A stretch of 64,000 nt of DNA, taken from the NCBI GenBank assembly GCA_947591495.1, contig CANQDG010000003.1, forward strand, positions 1 through 64,000, written 5' to 3'. This stretch comes from an uncultured Bacilli bacterium (lineage in GTDB: Bacteria; Bacillota_I; Bacilli_A; ML615J-28; CAG-313). A model generated the notes under the pieces. That model searched no databases, had not been told where the DNA came from, and saw nothing but the letters and a program-made list of their open reading frames with translations. Of this stretch, positions 45,773 through 54,830 are shown piece by piece; positions within the stretch are counted from its first letter, which is position 1; each line of letters begins with the position of its first letter. A program made the translations under genes and the position numbers.

Positions 45773-47695
45773 ATGTGTAAAAAATGTTATATTTCAACGC
45801 CTATTTATTATGCTAGTGGCAAGGTTCAAATAGGTAATAGTTATACAACTGTTGCTTGTGATGCCTTTGCAAGATTTAATCGTTTAATGGGTCGCACCAC
45901 TTTTTATTTAACAGGAATGGATGAACATGGACAAAAAATCGAAGAAGCTAGCAAAAAAGCTAATATGACACCTCAAGAATTAGTTGACCAAGTTGCTAGT
46001 GATACCAAAAAACTTTGGCAAACGATGGGTATCGATTATGATTATTTTATTAGAACAACTGATAAAAATCATGAAGAAGTCGTGGCAAAAATTTTTGAAC
46101 GATTGCTAGCAAATGATGATATTTATTTAGGATCTTATAGTGGTCATTATTGCGTTTCTTGTGAAAGCTTTTTTACCAAAACCCAATTAGGTGAAAACGA
46201 TACTTGCCCCGATTGTGGAAAACCAACAAAGCTTGTTTCCGAAGAAAGTTACTTTTTACGTTTAAAAAAATATGCAAGTCGCTTATTACAATATATTAAT
46301 GAACATGAAGATTTCATTGTTCCTGCAACCAGAAGAAATGAAGTTATATCTTTTATTGAATCAGGCTTAGAAGATTTATGTGTTAGTAGAACATCTTTTT
46401 CCTGGGGAATTAAAGTTCCATCTAATCCTAAACATGTAATTTATGTTTGGATTGATGCTTTATTTAATTATTTAACAGCACTGGGCTATGGTAGTTCAGA
46501 TGATAAATTATATCAAGAATTTTGGTTAAATAATGATCATGTATATCATGTTGTTGGTAAAGATATTTTAAGATTTCATGCAATTTATTGGCCGATTATG
46601 TTGATGGCTTTAGATATTCCCATTAAATTTAAATTATATGTTCATGGCTGGATTTTAACTAAAGATGGTAAAATGTCGAAATCGAAAGGGAATGCCGTCT
46701 ATCCAATGGATTTAATTAATCGTTATGGGGTTGATGCTTTGCGATATTATCTTACCAAAGAACTACCTTTAGGCAATGATGGACTTTTTAGTTATGAACG
46801 GTTTATTTTACGATATAATGCCGAACTGGTTAATGATTTAGGTAATTTAGTAAGTAGAACTCTTTCAATGGTTAACAAATATTTTGATGGTCAAATTCCT
46901 TGTGCTAAAGTTAAGACTTCTTATGATCTTTCTTTAGAACAAGTAGCTACGGATGCTATCCAAAAAACCATTCAATGTTTTGAAGAATTCCGTTTACAAG
47001 ATGGTATTAGTGAAACTTGGCAACTTGTCAGAAGAGCTAATAAATATATCGATGAAACAGCACCATGGATTTTAGCCAAAGATGAGGCAACTAAAGACGC
47101 TCTTGCTAGTGTCTTGTATCATTTAGTTGAATCATTAAGAATAATTGCGGTATTAGTTTCACCTTATTTAATTTCAACTTCAAAGAAAATCTTATTTGCT
47201 ATCGATAAAGAAAAGGCAAATTATCGACTTGATCAATTAGCCTTTGGCGAAGATTTTAGTCAAGCAAAGGTTAATAAAATTGATAATCTTTTCCAACGCT
47301 TAGACTTAGAAAAAGAATTAGCATATTATGAAAGTATCAAGCCTCAAACACCTACTATTCAAGAAGAAATACAATCAACTATTAATATGGAAGATTTTAG
47401 TAAAGTTGTGCTTAAAGTTGGCGAAATTGTAAAATGTGAAAAACATCCTAATGCGGACAAATTATTAGTTTCACAAATTAAAATCGGTACACAAACTCGC
47501 CAAATTGTTTCAGGTATTGCCAATTATTATAAACCTGAAGAATTAATTGGTAAAAAGGTTGTGGTAGTTGCTAATTTAGCTAAAGCCAAAATTAGAGGAG
47601 TTGAATCAGAAGGTATGATTCTTTGTGCTTCTAATAATGATCAATTAGAAGTCTTAGAAATAAAAAATTTACCTAGCGGAGCAATTATTAAATAA
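45773..47695 (+). CDS. metG: Methionyl-tRNA synthetase
   Basis: Charges tRNA-Met with methionine. It has 640 residues with the C-terminal dimer/OB-fold tRNA-binding domain (about 535-640; VGEIVKCEKHPNADKLLVSQ). KMSKS is intact (DGKMSKSKGNAVYP), as is the zinc knuckle CVSCESFF...CPDCGK. The first class I signature, normally HIGH, reads QIGN (residues 19-22), so the first His is Gln. The rest of the catalytic domain looks sound (FYLTGMDEHGQKIEEA). AGGTGAAA precedes the ATG. The next gene starts 2 bases after its stop. Confidence 0.95.
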   Translation: MCKKCYISTPIYYASGKVQIGNSYTTVACDAFARFNRLMGRTTFYLTGMDEHGQKIEEASKKANMTPQELVDQVASDTKKLWQTMGIDYDYFIRTTDKNHEEVVAKIFERLLANDDIYLGSYSGHYCVSCESFFTKTQLGENDTCPDCGKPTKLVSEESYFLRLKKYASRLLQYINEHEDFIVPATRRNEVISFIESGLEDLCVSRTSFSWGIKVPSNPKHVIYVWIDALFNYLTALGYGSSDDKLYQEFWLNNDHVYHVVGKDILRFHAIYWPIMLMALDIPIKFKLYVHGWILTKDGKMSKSKGNAVYPMDLINRYGVDALRYYLTKELPLGNDGLFSYERFILRYNAELVNDLGNLVSRTLSMVNKYFDGQIPCAKVKTSYDLSLEQVATDAIQKTIQCFEEFRLQDGISETWQLVRRANKYIDETAPWILAKDEATKDALASVLYHLVESLRIIAVLVSPYLISTSKKILFAIDKEKANYRLDQLAFGEDFSQAKVNKIDNLFQRLDLEKELAYYESIKPQTPTIQEEIQSTINMEDFSKVVLKVGEIVKCEKHPNADKLLVSQIKIGTQTRQIVSGIANYYKPEELIGKKVVVVANLAKAKIRGVESEGMILCASNNDQLEVLEIKNLPSGAIIK

Positions 47696-47697
47696 AT

Positions 47698-48966
47698 ATG
47701 TTAGCTAGTTTAGAAATTTTTTTAAATAATACAACCTTTACTCTTGAATCGTTAATTCCGGTTGTGATTTTATTAGGACTTTCGGCGATTATTCCGGTTA
47801 TTTTAACGGTTATAAGAGCTAAGTTTATTCCCGTTTTTGTTATTGAAATTTTAGCAGGTATCTTGCTTGCTAGTTTTGGTAGTCGCAGTCTTTTTGTTCA
47901 AGATGATGAACTTATACCATTATTGCAAGGCTTATATATGATTGGTATGGGAATTTTGCTATTCTTAAGTGGCTTAGATACCGATTTTTCGGTTATTAAA
48001 GAAAATCATAAAACTAATTCACTTAATATTAGTTTACTTACAACGATTATGTTACTAGTTGTTATTTGCTTGAGCATCGGAAGTTCTTTCTTCTTTCTTA
48101 AGTATATGACAGATAAAGTCGTAGGTGTTATTTTTCTTAGTATTACTTTTAGTAGTACATTTGCTTCAATTGTCATTCCCCTTGTTCATGATGAAGGTTT
48201 AACCAAAAGTACAATTGGGAAAATTATTAATAGTTATGCAATCAAATCAGAACTAATATCGGTTGTTTCTCTTAGCCTTTTAATGTTAATTATCGGAATG
48301 ACTAAAGAACAAAAACCATGGTTATTACTCGTTTTAGTTATTATTTTAGTTTTAGTTTATTTTTTTAATCGCTATTTTAAGTTACAAATCTTTAAAAAAA
48401 TATCGGACGGAATTGTCCATTTTGGAATAAGATTAACTATTGTGCTATTATTAATTTTAATGATAATTTGTGAAATGTCAGGTGTTGAATACATCTTAGG
48501 TGCATTTTTAGCGGGAATGGTCATTAAACTTGCTAAACCAAGTGAAAAAAGTATTCACAAACTTGAAACAATTGGTTATGGTATCTTTATTCCAATCTTT
48601 TATCTTCTTGTTGGTTTACGGGTTGGAATGTTAATGCCATTACAAGAAATATTTGCTTTTAAAAATTTATTATTAATTTTATGTCTATTTGTGGTTTTAA
48701 TTTTAGTCAAAATACCATTTGTTTATTTATGCAAATGGTTTAACATATCAACCGTTATTCAAACAACTTTATTAGTTGCCTGTACGATTATTGTTAGTAT
48801 TGCTTCAATAGAATTTGGCATTTTTGAAGAAAACTTTAGTAATGCCTTAATTATTGCTTCATGTTTAACTTGTATTATTCCACCGATTCTTTTTGATATT
48901 ACTAAACACTTTGGTCATAGTAAGAAAAAGGATGATACAAGAATTATAAATCCTGATGTTAAATAA
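47698..48966 (+). CDS. CPA2-family sodium or potassium/proton antiporter
   Basis: Membrane exchanger of 422 residues with about 11-13 hydrophobic helices, of the CPA2 (KefB/NapA-like) Na+/H+ exchanger fold. Family-like features are FLSGLDTDFSVIKEN in helix 3-4, FSSTFASIVIPLVHDEGL, and GAFLAGMVIKL near residue 270. The usual paired Asp motif is not obvious, so ion and mechanism are uncertain. No RCK/TrkA-N domain follows. The ATG is 2 bases after the metG stop with no good SD, so it depends on coupled translation. Confidence 0.85.
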   Translation: MLASLEIFLNNTTFTLESLIPVVILLGLSAIIPVILTVIRAKFIPVFVIEILAGILLASFGSRSLFVQDDELIPLLQGLYMIGMGILLFLSGLDTDFSVIKENHKTNSLNISLLTTIMLLVVICLSIGSSFFFLKYMTDKVVGVIFLSITFSSTFASIVIPLVHDEGLTKSTIGKIINSYAIKSELISVVSLSLLMLIIGMTKEQKPWLLLVLVIILVLVYFFNRYFKLQIFKKISDGIVHFGIRLTIVLLLILMIICEMSGVEYILGAFLAGMVIKLAKPSEKSIHKLETIGYGIFIPIFYLLVGLRVGMLMPLQEIFAFKNLLLILCLFVVLILVKIPFVYLCKWFNISTVIQTTLLVACTIIVSIASIEFGIFEENFSNALIIASCLTCIIPPILFDITKHFGHSKKKDDTRIINPDVK

Positions 48967-48996
48967 AAACTTTATTATTATAGAAGGAAAAATAAA

Positions 48997-50085
48997 ATGG
49001 AAACAGAACAATCACATAATGATTCACCTAATCATGGATCTAGTAAAAAACCTAATTATATTTTTAGCAATGTCAATATAGAACAAAATAAATCTACTAA
49101 ACATATGTGCAAAGCAATCTTTTTAGTATCATTGGGTTCGATTATTTATTCTTTTGGTGTTGTTTGGTTACTTCAACTTGGTGGCTTTTTTTCAGGTGGA
49201 GTAACAGGATTATCACAATTAATTGTCGGAATCGTTGAACATTTTACCGGTAATACCACTATTAGAGGATACATTGGTTTATTTGTTGGTTTAATTAATA
49301 TTCCGCTTTTGTTAATTGGATGGCGTGGTGTTAGTAAACATTTTGCGTTACTTACTGTATTATCAATCGCCCTTCAAACCATTTTAATGTCGATTATTTC
49401 TAATTTAACAATCAGCCCTTTTGCGTTATTATTAAAAGATGGCGAAGGAGTCGGTAAAGGAATCGTAGAATTATTTGATGGTAGTTTTAACATTGCGCAT
49501 AATAGTGCTAATTTTATGCTTGAAACCGATTTTATGCAATCAATGCTTCCTGGTACTAGACTTCTTTTAGCCATTATTGGCGGTCTTGTTACGGGATATG
49601 GTGCTGCCCTTTGTTTAATGGGTGGTGGTTCTACCGGGGGAATGGATATCATATCTAATTATTTAGTAATGAAAAAAAGAATATCATTTACTAAATATCA
49701 ATTTATTGTTGACTTTACTATTATTGGCTTATCATCTTTAATTAGTGTCGAAAATGTTTTATTCACCGTTGTAAGATTAATTGTTTATATGAAGGTTCTT
49801 CAAGCAATGTATCAAACCTATCAAATGACAAGAATAGAAATCATTACGGATAAAGAAGAAGAATTAAAAAAGGTTTTATTAGAAAAATTCAAACATGGTA
49901 TGACTATTTATGATGCTATTGGTGGATATACTAATCGTGATAAAAAAGTTTTTGAAATTTATGCCATCAATTTTGAAGTGCCCGAATATTTGGCATTAGT
50001 TCATACCGTCGATCCAAAAGCCTTTATTATTACAACTAAAGTTAAAATGATTAGTGGTAATTATGTTCAACGTTCAGTAGTATAA
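48997..50085 (+). CDS. YitT-family membrane protein, second copy
   Basis: A 362-residue paralogue of the gene at 9928-10914, function unknown. It has a 30-residue hydrophilic extension, about six helices (38-265) with SGGVTGLSQLIVG and MGGGSTGGMDIISNYL, and a C-terminal DUF2179 domain (about 275-355; ITDKEEELKKVLLEKFKHG). It lacks obvious enzymatic residues. GAAGGA precedes the ATG by 8 bases. It lies after the exchanger gene, possibly in the same transcript, and before the rplM promoter. Confidence 0.88.
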   Translation: METEQSHNDSPNHGSSKKPNYIFSNVNIEQNKSTKHMCKAIFLVSLGSIIYSFGVVWLLQLGGFFSGGVTGLSQLIVGIVEHFTGNTTIRGYIGLFVGLINIPLLLIGWRGVSKHFALLTVLSIALQTILMSIISNLTISPFALLLKDGEGVGKGIVELFDGSFNIAHNSANFMLETDFMQSMLPGTRLLLAIIGGLVTGYGAALCLMGGGSTGGMDIISNYLVMKKRISFTKYQFIVDFTIIGLSSLISVENVLFTVVRLIVYMKVLQAMYQTYQMTRIEIITDKEEELKKVLLEKFKHGMTIYDAIGGYTNRDKKVFEIYAINFEVPEYLALVHTVDPKAFIITTKVKMISGNYVQRSVV

Positions 50086-50101
50086 AAAAAGTTTTTATCG
50101 T

Positions 50102-50130
50102 TTGACATTTTTGCCCAATTAAGGTATAAT
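50102..50130 (+). promoter_or_regulatory. Promoter of rplM-rpsI
   Basis: TTGACA, 17-base spacer, TATAAT: perfect consensus, as expected for a strongly expressed ribosomal protein operon. Confidence 0.9.
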
Positions 50131-50195
50131 AATACCGATACATTTAGTCGAAAGACAAACCCACAAACTTAAGCCCTTAAATTTTATAATTTTAG
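50131..50195 (+). promoter_or_regulatory. Possible L13 leader
   Basis: A roughly 65-base leader between the rplM promoter and the SD contains GTC-GAAA-GAC (a GNRA-capped hairpin) and a CCCACAAACTTAAGCCC segment. Bacillota rplM mRNAs often carry an autoregulatory L13 leader at this place; the match is by position and general form only. Confidence 0.4.
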
Positions 50196-50206
50196 GAGGA
50201 ATTAAA

Positions 50207-50653
50207 ATGCGTACAACTTATATGGACACAGTTAAAAAAGCGCAAGAAAATCGTAAATGGTATGTAATTGATGCAACTGATTTAGTACTTGGCCGAATGG
50301 CTGTTGCGGTTGCAACTGTTTTAAAGGGAAAACATAAACCAACATATACTCCTCATATTGATGGTGGCGATTATGTTGTTGTTGTTAATGCAGAAAAGGT
50401 TGTATTAACTGGTAAGAAAATGAATGATAAAAAATATTATAGTCATTCACAATACGCAGGTGGTTTAAGAACTAGAACTGCTAAAGAATTAATGGAAAAT
50501 CAACCTGAAAAAATTATTGAATTTGCTGTAAGAGGCATGCTTCCAAAAGGACCTCAAGGCGATAATATGTATCGTCGTCTTTATGTTTATGTTGGTCCTG
50601 AACATGAGCAAAAAGCTCAAAAACCTGAAGCATTCCCTTTAGAAGTTAAGTAG
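50207..50653 (+). CDS. rplM: Ribosomal protein uL13
   Basis: Large-subunit assembly protein. 148 residues, with the signatures KWYVIDATDLVLGRMAV, YTPHIDGGDYVVVVNAEKV, and the C-terminal VRGMLPKGPQGDNMYRRL. AGGAGG precedes the ATG. It forms the conserved pair with rpsI, 12 bases downstream, and ends at a terminator after rpsI. Confidence 0.98.
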   Translation: MRTTYMDTVKKAQENRKWYVIDATDLVLGRMAVAVATVLKGKHKPTYTPHIDGGDYVVVVNAEKVVLTGKKMNDKKYYSHSQYAGGLRTRTAKELMENQPEKIIEFAVRGMLPKGPQGDNMYRRLYVYVGPEHEQKAQKPEAFPLEVK

Positions 50654-50665
50654 GAGGTATAAACG

Positions 50666-51058
50666 ATGGAAAAGACAGTTTATCAAGCAACAGGTAGAAG
50701 AAAAAGTTCTGTTGCAAGAGTACGTTTGGTACCAGGTAATGGAAAATTCGTTGTTAATAATCGTAATTTCGTAGAATATATTCCTTCTGCAGCAATTCGT
50801 TTAGATGTTTTACAACCCCTTAATCTTACTGAAACAGGTTCTCAATATGATATCTTTGTAAACGTTGGCGGTGGAGGTATTAGTGGTCAAGCAGGTGCTA
50901 TTCGTCTTGGTATTAGCCGAGCATTATTACTTGTAAACCCTGATTATCGTCCTGTACTTAAAAAAGCTGGTTTACTTACTCGTGACCCACGTACGATTGA
51001 ACGTAAGAAATATGGTCTTCGTAAAGCTCGTCGTGCTCCACAATTTTCAAAGCGTTAA
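50666..51058 (+). CDS. rpsI: Ribosomal protein uS9
   Basis: Small-subunit protein whose C-terminal tail reaches the P-site tRNA. 130 residues, with the typical [16 protein letters not shown] start, [19 protein letters not shown] in the middle and the basic end [24 protein letters not shown] precedes the ATG. Second gene of the rplM operon. Confidence 0.98.
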   Translation: MEKTVYQATGRRKSSVARVRLVPGNGKFVVNNRNFVEYIPSAAIRLDVLQPLNLTETGSQYDIFVNVGGGGISGQAGAIRLGISRALLLVNPDYRPVLKKAGLLTRDPRTIERKKYGLRKARRAPQFSKR

Positions 51059-51094
51059 TTGTATCTTTGCTTATACGCTTAGCTTATGTTTATT

Positions 51095-51126
51095 TAAGAC
51101 CACATACGTTTGTGGTCTTATTTTTT
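51095..51126 (+). terminator. Terminator of rplM-rpsI
   Basis: TAAGACCACA, loop TACGTT, TGTGGTCTTA, then six T: a perfect 10-bp stem. Confidence 0.92.
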
Positions 51127-51175
51127 AAAAATAATGTTAATCTCTAAATAACTTTTAGGATAAAGGAGTAATTTT

Positions 51176-52525
51176 ATGATAAAAGATAGTATAAAAGTTT
51201 ATAATTCTCTTTCTAATAAAATTGAAGATTTTAAAACGATTAAACCTAATGAAGTATCAATGTATGTTTGTGGACCGACTGTATATAATCATATTCATAT
51301 CGGTAATGCTAGACCGGTAATCTTTTTTGATACCGTAAAAAGATTTTTAGAATATGTTGGATATAAAGTAAAAATGGTTTCTAATTTTACCGATATTGAT
51401 GATAAAATTATTAAAAAAGCTTTAGAAGAAAATACTACCGAAGAAGAAGTTAGTAATAAATATATTAAAGCATATCTTGATGCTTGTGATAAAATAGGTT
51501 GTTCAAAAGATGTTATCCATCCTAAAGTTACCGAAAATATTGAAGGTATTATTAATTTTATTGATGCCCTAGTTAAAACTAATCACGCATATCAAAGTCA
51601 AGATGATGTGTATTTTGATGTTCATAGTATTAAAAACTATGGTATTTTAAGCAATCAAAAACTTGATAATCTTGAAAGTGGTGTGCGAATTGAAGTTAAT
51701 GAAAATAAAAAAGATCCAGCCGATTTTACCCTTTGGAAAAAAACTAAAGACTTTGGTAAAAAATGGGATAGTCCTTTTGGAATGGGACGTCCTGGTTGGC
51801 ATACCGAATGTGTTGTAATGATTAATGAGATTTTTGGTGGTAAAATTGATATTCATGGTGGTGGTATTGATATTAAATTCCCTCATCATGAAAATGAAAT
51901 TGCCCAATCAATGGCTCTTTATAATCATACTATAGCTAATTATTGGATTCACAATGCGCGAATTGATTTAAGTGGTGAAAAGATGAGTAAGTCGCTTGGC
52001 AATGTCATTTGGCTAAAAGATGTAATGGTGGCTTATCCTCCTCAAGCATATCGCTTATTTGTTTTATCAAACCATTATCGTCAAACGATCAATTATAGTG
52101 ATGAATTAATGCAAAAAACCGCTAATGAATGGGAAAAATTTGCTAAGACATATATCGCTTTAGCACGTCGCTTAGAGCTAAATGATGCTAAAGAAGTTGG
52201 CACTGTTTTACCTTTAATGGATAATTTCCTTCAAGAAATGGCTTACGATTTTAATACGGCTAATGCAGTTAGCGTTTTATATACTTTACAAAAGAAAATC
52301 AATACTGATTTACGCAATTCCAATTGTTCAATCAAAGAATTAAGCAGTGATTTTAAGACTTATCAAGATATGCTTGAAATTTTAGGATTGCAGGTAGATT
52401 TTAAAGCTCTTACTAGTGAAGAAAAAGCGTTAGTCAAAGCTTGGCAACAAGCTAGACTTGCTAAAGATTATCAAAAAGCAGATGAATTACGAAATAAAAT
52501 AAATGAAGCAGGGATCATATTATAA
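51176..52525 (+). CDS. cysS: Cysteinyl-tRNA synthetase
   Basis: Charges tRNA-Cys with cysteine. 449 residues (B. subtilis 466). HIGH appears as HIHIGNARP, with the upstream zinc-ligand Cys in MYVCGPTVYN. The zinc site continues in GWHTECVVM and the FPHHENEIAQS segment, and KMSKS is intact (GEKMSKSLGNVI). AAAGGAG precedes the ATG. The last A of its TAA stop is the first base of the mrnC ATG. First gene of the long cluster that runs to rpoB. Confidence 0.97.
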   Translation: MIKDSIKVYNSLSNKIEDFKTIKPNEVSMYVCGPTVYNHIHIGNARPVIFFDTVKRFLEYVGYKVKMVSNFTDIDDKIIKKALEENTTEEEVSNKYIKAYLDACDKIGCSKDVIHPKVTENIEGIINFIDALVKTNHAYQSQDDVYFDVHSIKNYGILSNQKLDNLESGVRIEVNENKKDPADFTLWKKTKDFGKKWDSPFGMGRPGWHTECVVMINEIFGGKIDIHGGGIDIKFPHHENEIAQSMALYNHTIANYWIHNARIDLSGEKMSKSLGNVIWLKDVMVAYPPQAYRLFVLSNHYRQTINYSDELMQKTANEWEKFAKTYIALARRLELNDAKEVGTVLPLMDNFLQEMAYDFNTANAVSVLYTLQKKINTDLRNSNCSIKELSSDFKTYQDMLEILGLQVDFKALTSEEKALVKAWQQARLAKDYQKADELRNKINEAGIIL

Positions 52526-52911
52526 TGAATTATAAACTATTAAATGGTAGTAATTTAGCCTATATTGGTGATGCATATTACGAACTTGTTGTTCGCCAAC
52601 ATTTGTTAAATTTAAATGTTACTAAAAATAAAGATTTAAAAAAATTAAATATTAAATATGTTTCAGCTAATGCACATATGAAAATTTATACCCAAATTCA
52701 AGATAGGTTAACAGAAGAAGAACGTAACATTTATTTAAGAGGTAGAAATAATGCACCTCATGGCTATCGTAAAAACGTTGATAAAACGGCTTATTTAGTA
52801 TCAACAGGCTTTGAAGCAATTATAGGCTATTTATATTTAGCTAAAAATTACCAAAGATTAGATGAAATAATGGCATTAGCGCTTGCGGTAATCGAAAAGG
52901 AGGAATCCTAA
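52525..52911 (+). CDS. mrnC: Mini-ribonuclease III
   Basis: RNase III-type nuclease without a dsRNA-binding domain that matures 23S rRNA in Bacillota. 128 residues, with the catalytic helix LAYIGDAYYELVVRQHL and the second acidic motif EAIIGYLYL. RGRNNAPHGYRKNV is family-typical. It lies between cysS and rlmB as in B. subtilis and overlaps cysS by one base. Confidence 0.94.
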   Translation: MNYKLLNGSNLAYIGDAYYELVVRQHLLNLNVTKNKDLKKLNIKYVSANAHMKIYTQIQDRLTEEERNIYLRGRNNAPHGYRKNVDKTAYLVSTGFEAIIGYLYLAKNYQRLDEIMALALAVIEKEES

Positions 52912-52912
52912 A

Positions 52913-53632
52913 ATGTATATTTATGGTAAAAATCCTGTCATGGAAGCCCTAAAAGCTAATCATAATATTGAACGACTTTTTCTATCAAATAATTATAATG
53001 ATTTAGATAAAATCAAAGCAATTACCAAAAAACATCCAATAGAAATTGTTAGACTAACAAATGATGAATTAAGTAAAAAATTTGGCAATAATCATCAAGG
53101 AATTGTAGCTGAAATAAAAGAATATGGTTATACTGATTTAGATGAATTATTAAAAAGTTGTGTCCAAAAAGAAAACGTTGCTTTAGCAATTTTAGATGGT
53201 TTAGAAGATCCCCACAATTTAGGGGCAATTATGCGAACAGCTGATGCTACAGGTCTTGATGGTATTATTATTCCTAAAAATCGTAGTGTTTCGTTAAATG
53301 CTACTGCTGCCAAAGTATCAACTGGTGCAATTGAATATGTCAAAGTATGTCAAGTAACAAGTTTAGTACAAACTATCGATAAATTAAAAAAAGCTGGATT
53401 TTGGATTATTGGACTTGATATGGAGGGGGCAACGGCTTATCAAGATCAAGATTATTCAGGAAAAATTGCGATTGTTATCGGTTCTGAGGGTTTTGGAATT
53501 TCAAGATTAGTTAAAGAAAATTGCGATTTTAAAGTTAAAATTCCGATGATTGGTCATGTAACATCGCTTAATGCATCAGTTAGTGCTAGTATTATTTTTT
53601 ATGAAATATTAAGAAATCGTCAAAAAAATTAA
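52913..53632 (+). CDS. rlmB: 23S rRNA (guanosine-2'-O)-methyltransferase RlmB
   Basis: SPOUT methyltransferase acting on 23S rRNA (G2251 in E. coli numbering). 239 residues with an N-terminal L30e-like substrate domain (1-75) and the trefoil-knot domain. Motif 1 is LEDPHNLGAIMRTAD, motif 2 is VIGSEGFGISRLV, and motif 3 is IPMIGHVTSLNASVSASI. AGGAGG overlaps the end of mrnC. Orthologous position to yacO of B. subtilis; yacP is absent. Confidence 0.93.
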   Translation: MYIYGKNPVMEALKANHNIERLFLSNNYNDLDKIKAITKKHPIEIVRLTNDELSKKFGNNHQGIVAEIKEYGYTDLDELLKSCVQKENVALAILDGLEDPHNLGAIMRTADATGLDGIIIPKNRSVSLNATAAKVSTGAIEYVKVCQVTSLVQTIDKLKKAGFWIIGLDMEGATAYQDQDYSGKIAIVIGSEGFGISRLVKENCDFKVKIPMIGHVTSLNASVSASIIFYEILRNRQKN

Positions 53633-53654
53633 ATAACATTAAAATGGGGGGCAA

Positions 53655-54173
53655 ATGGAAAATTATAATGATAATGAACTGTTATACTTAATAGGGGAAA
53701 ATGATGATGAAGCACGAGATTTAATGTTTAAAAAGTATAAACCATTAATTTTAGCAAACATTAAAAAACTAAATTTAACTAAAGATGAAAGAGCTGATTT
53801 TTATCAAGAAGGGCTAATTGCTTTAACCAAAGCTATTAATACTTATAATGAACATTATTTTCAAAGCTTTAATCGCTATTTTACTATTATTCTTCAAAGA
53901 AGATATATTGATCTTTTAAAAAAGCGAACGAAATTGCAAAAAATTAGTTACCATGAAAATCTAGATGAATATGTCGTTGAAGCAAAAAAGCCTGATGATG
54001 ATTATTATTTGCAAGAAGAAAAACTTAATTTATCTGATTTTGAATTACTAGTTTTTCAACATCGTTTTATTAATCAAGAAAAACCTAAAATGATTGCAAC
54101 AAAGTTGCAATGTGATGTAAAACGTATTTATGATGCGCTTGATCGAATTAGGAAAAAAACGCGTAAAAAATAA
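53655..54173 (+). CDS. Sigma-70 family factor, SigH-like
   Basis: RNA polymerase sigma factor of 172 residues. Region 2 spans about 18-90 (FKKYKPLILANIKKLN, DFYQEGLIALTKAINTY, FNRYFTIILQRRYIDLLKKR). A short region 4 helix-turn-helix spans about 130-170 (PKMIATKLQCDVKRIYDALDRIRKK). Its place between rlmB and rpmG is that of sigH in B. subtilis, though the protein is shorter than SigH (218). GGGGGG precedes the ATG. Target promoters are unknown; spore genes are not evident here, so a competence or stress role is possible. Confidence 0.85.
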   Translation: MENYNDNELLYLIGENDDEARDLMFKKYKPLILANIKKLNLTKDERADFYQEGLIALTKAINTYNEHYFQSFNRYFTIILQRRYIDLLKKRTKLQKISYHENLDEYVVEAKKPDDDYYLQEEKLNLSDFELLVFQHRFINQEKPKMIATKLQCDVKRIYDALDRIRKKTRKK

Positions 54174-54182
54174 CTTAAATAG

Positions 54183-54211
54183 TTGACTTATCCTAATTTT
54201 TTTAGTATAAT
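54183..54211 (+). promoter_or_regulatory. Promoter of rpmG-secE-nusG
   Basis: TTGACT, 17-base spacer, TATAAT, 22 bases before rpmG. It separates the sigma-factor gene from the translocation and ribosomal unit. Confidence 0.82.
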
Positions 54212-54233
54212 AAATTAGTCAAGGTGGTATTAT

Positions 54234-54383
54234 ATGAGAGAAAAAGTAATACTAGTTTGCGAGGAATGTTTATCTCGCAATTATATAACAGAAAAAAATA
54301 AACTAAATACTACAGAAAGAGTAGTTATTAAAAAGTATTGTAAACGTTGCAATAAACATACAATACATAAGGAAACAAAATAG
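54234..54383 (+). CDS. rpmG: Ribosomal protein bL33
   Basis: A 49-residue large-subunit protein of the zinc-binding (C+) type: two cysteine pairs, CEEC near residues 9-12 and CKRC near 36-39, in a basic chain with the [18 protein letters not shown] pattern. AAGGTGG precedes the ATG by about 7 bases. Its TAG stop overlaps the SD of secE. The position before secE is the usual one in Bacillota. Confidence 0.93.
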   Translation: MREKVILVCEECLSRNYITEKNKLNTTERVVIKKYCKRCNKHTIHKETK

Positions 54384-54395
54384 GAGGTTTTTACA

Positions 54396-54821
54396 ATGGC
54401 TGAAAAAGTTAAAGCAGAAAAGAAAAGTCGGGTTTTAGAATATTTATTATCTGAACATAAAATTGAAAATTACTTGTTATTGTTTTTAGGCCTTTTTGCT
54501 ATCGAACTTGGCGTTTTATTATTACAAGGTGAGTTATTGACTATTCCTGAGGATGCTTGGTTGATTGGTGGAAAAACTAATACAATGGTTTTTTCATGGG
54601 TGTTAATTGCCCTTGGTGCTGTATCAATTATTCTTGTTGCGGCATCATTCTATCGTCCTTCTTTTTCTGAAATCAAACATATAACAGGTTTGAAATGGAA
54701 AGAATTTTTCTGGAATGTTGTCAAAGTAGTGGTTTTCTCAATCGTATTAGCATTATTCTTTGTTGCATGTGATTGGGTTATCGAAAAAATTATCCAATTG
54801 CTTAAAAATTTAATTTACTAG
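54396..54821 (+). CDS. secE: Preprotein translocase subunit SecE, three-helix form
   Basis: Essential small subunit of the SecYEG channel. At 141 residues it is more than twice the usual single-helix Bacillota SecE (about 60). Two extra hydrophobic helices lie near 25-45 and 65-87, followed by the conserved SecE amphipathic helix and core helix (FSEIKHITGLKWKEFFWNV, then VVVFSIVLALFFVA). The three-helix layout is like that of E. coli. TAGGAGG precedes the ATG. It sits directly before nusG. Confidence 0.92.
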   Translation: MAEKVKAEKKSRVLEYLLSEHKIENYLLLFLGLFAIELGVLLLQGELLTIPEDAWLIGGKTNTMVFSWVLIALGAVSIILVAASFYRPSFSEIKHITGLKWKEFFWNVVKVVVFSIVLALFFVACDWVIEKIIQLLKNLIY

Positions 54822-54830
54822 GTGTTTTAC

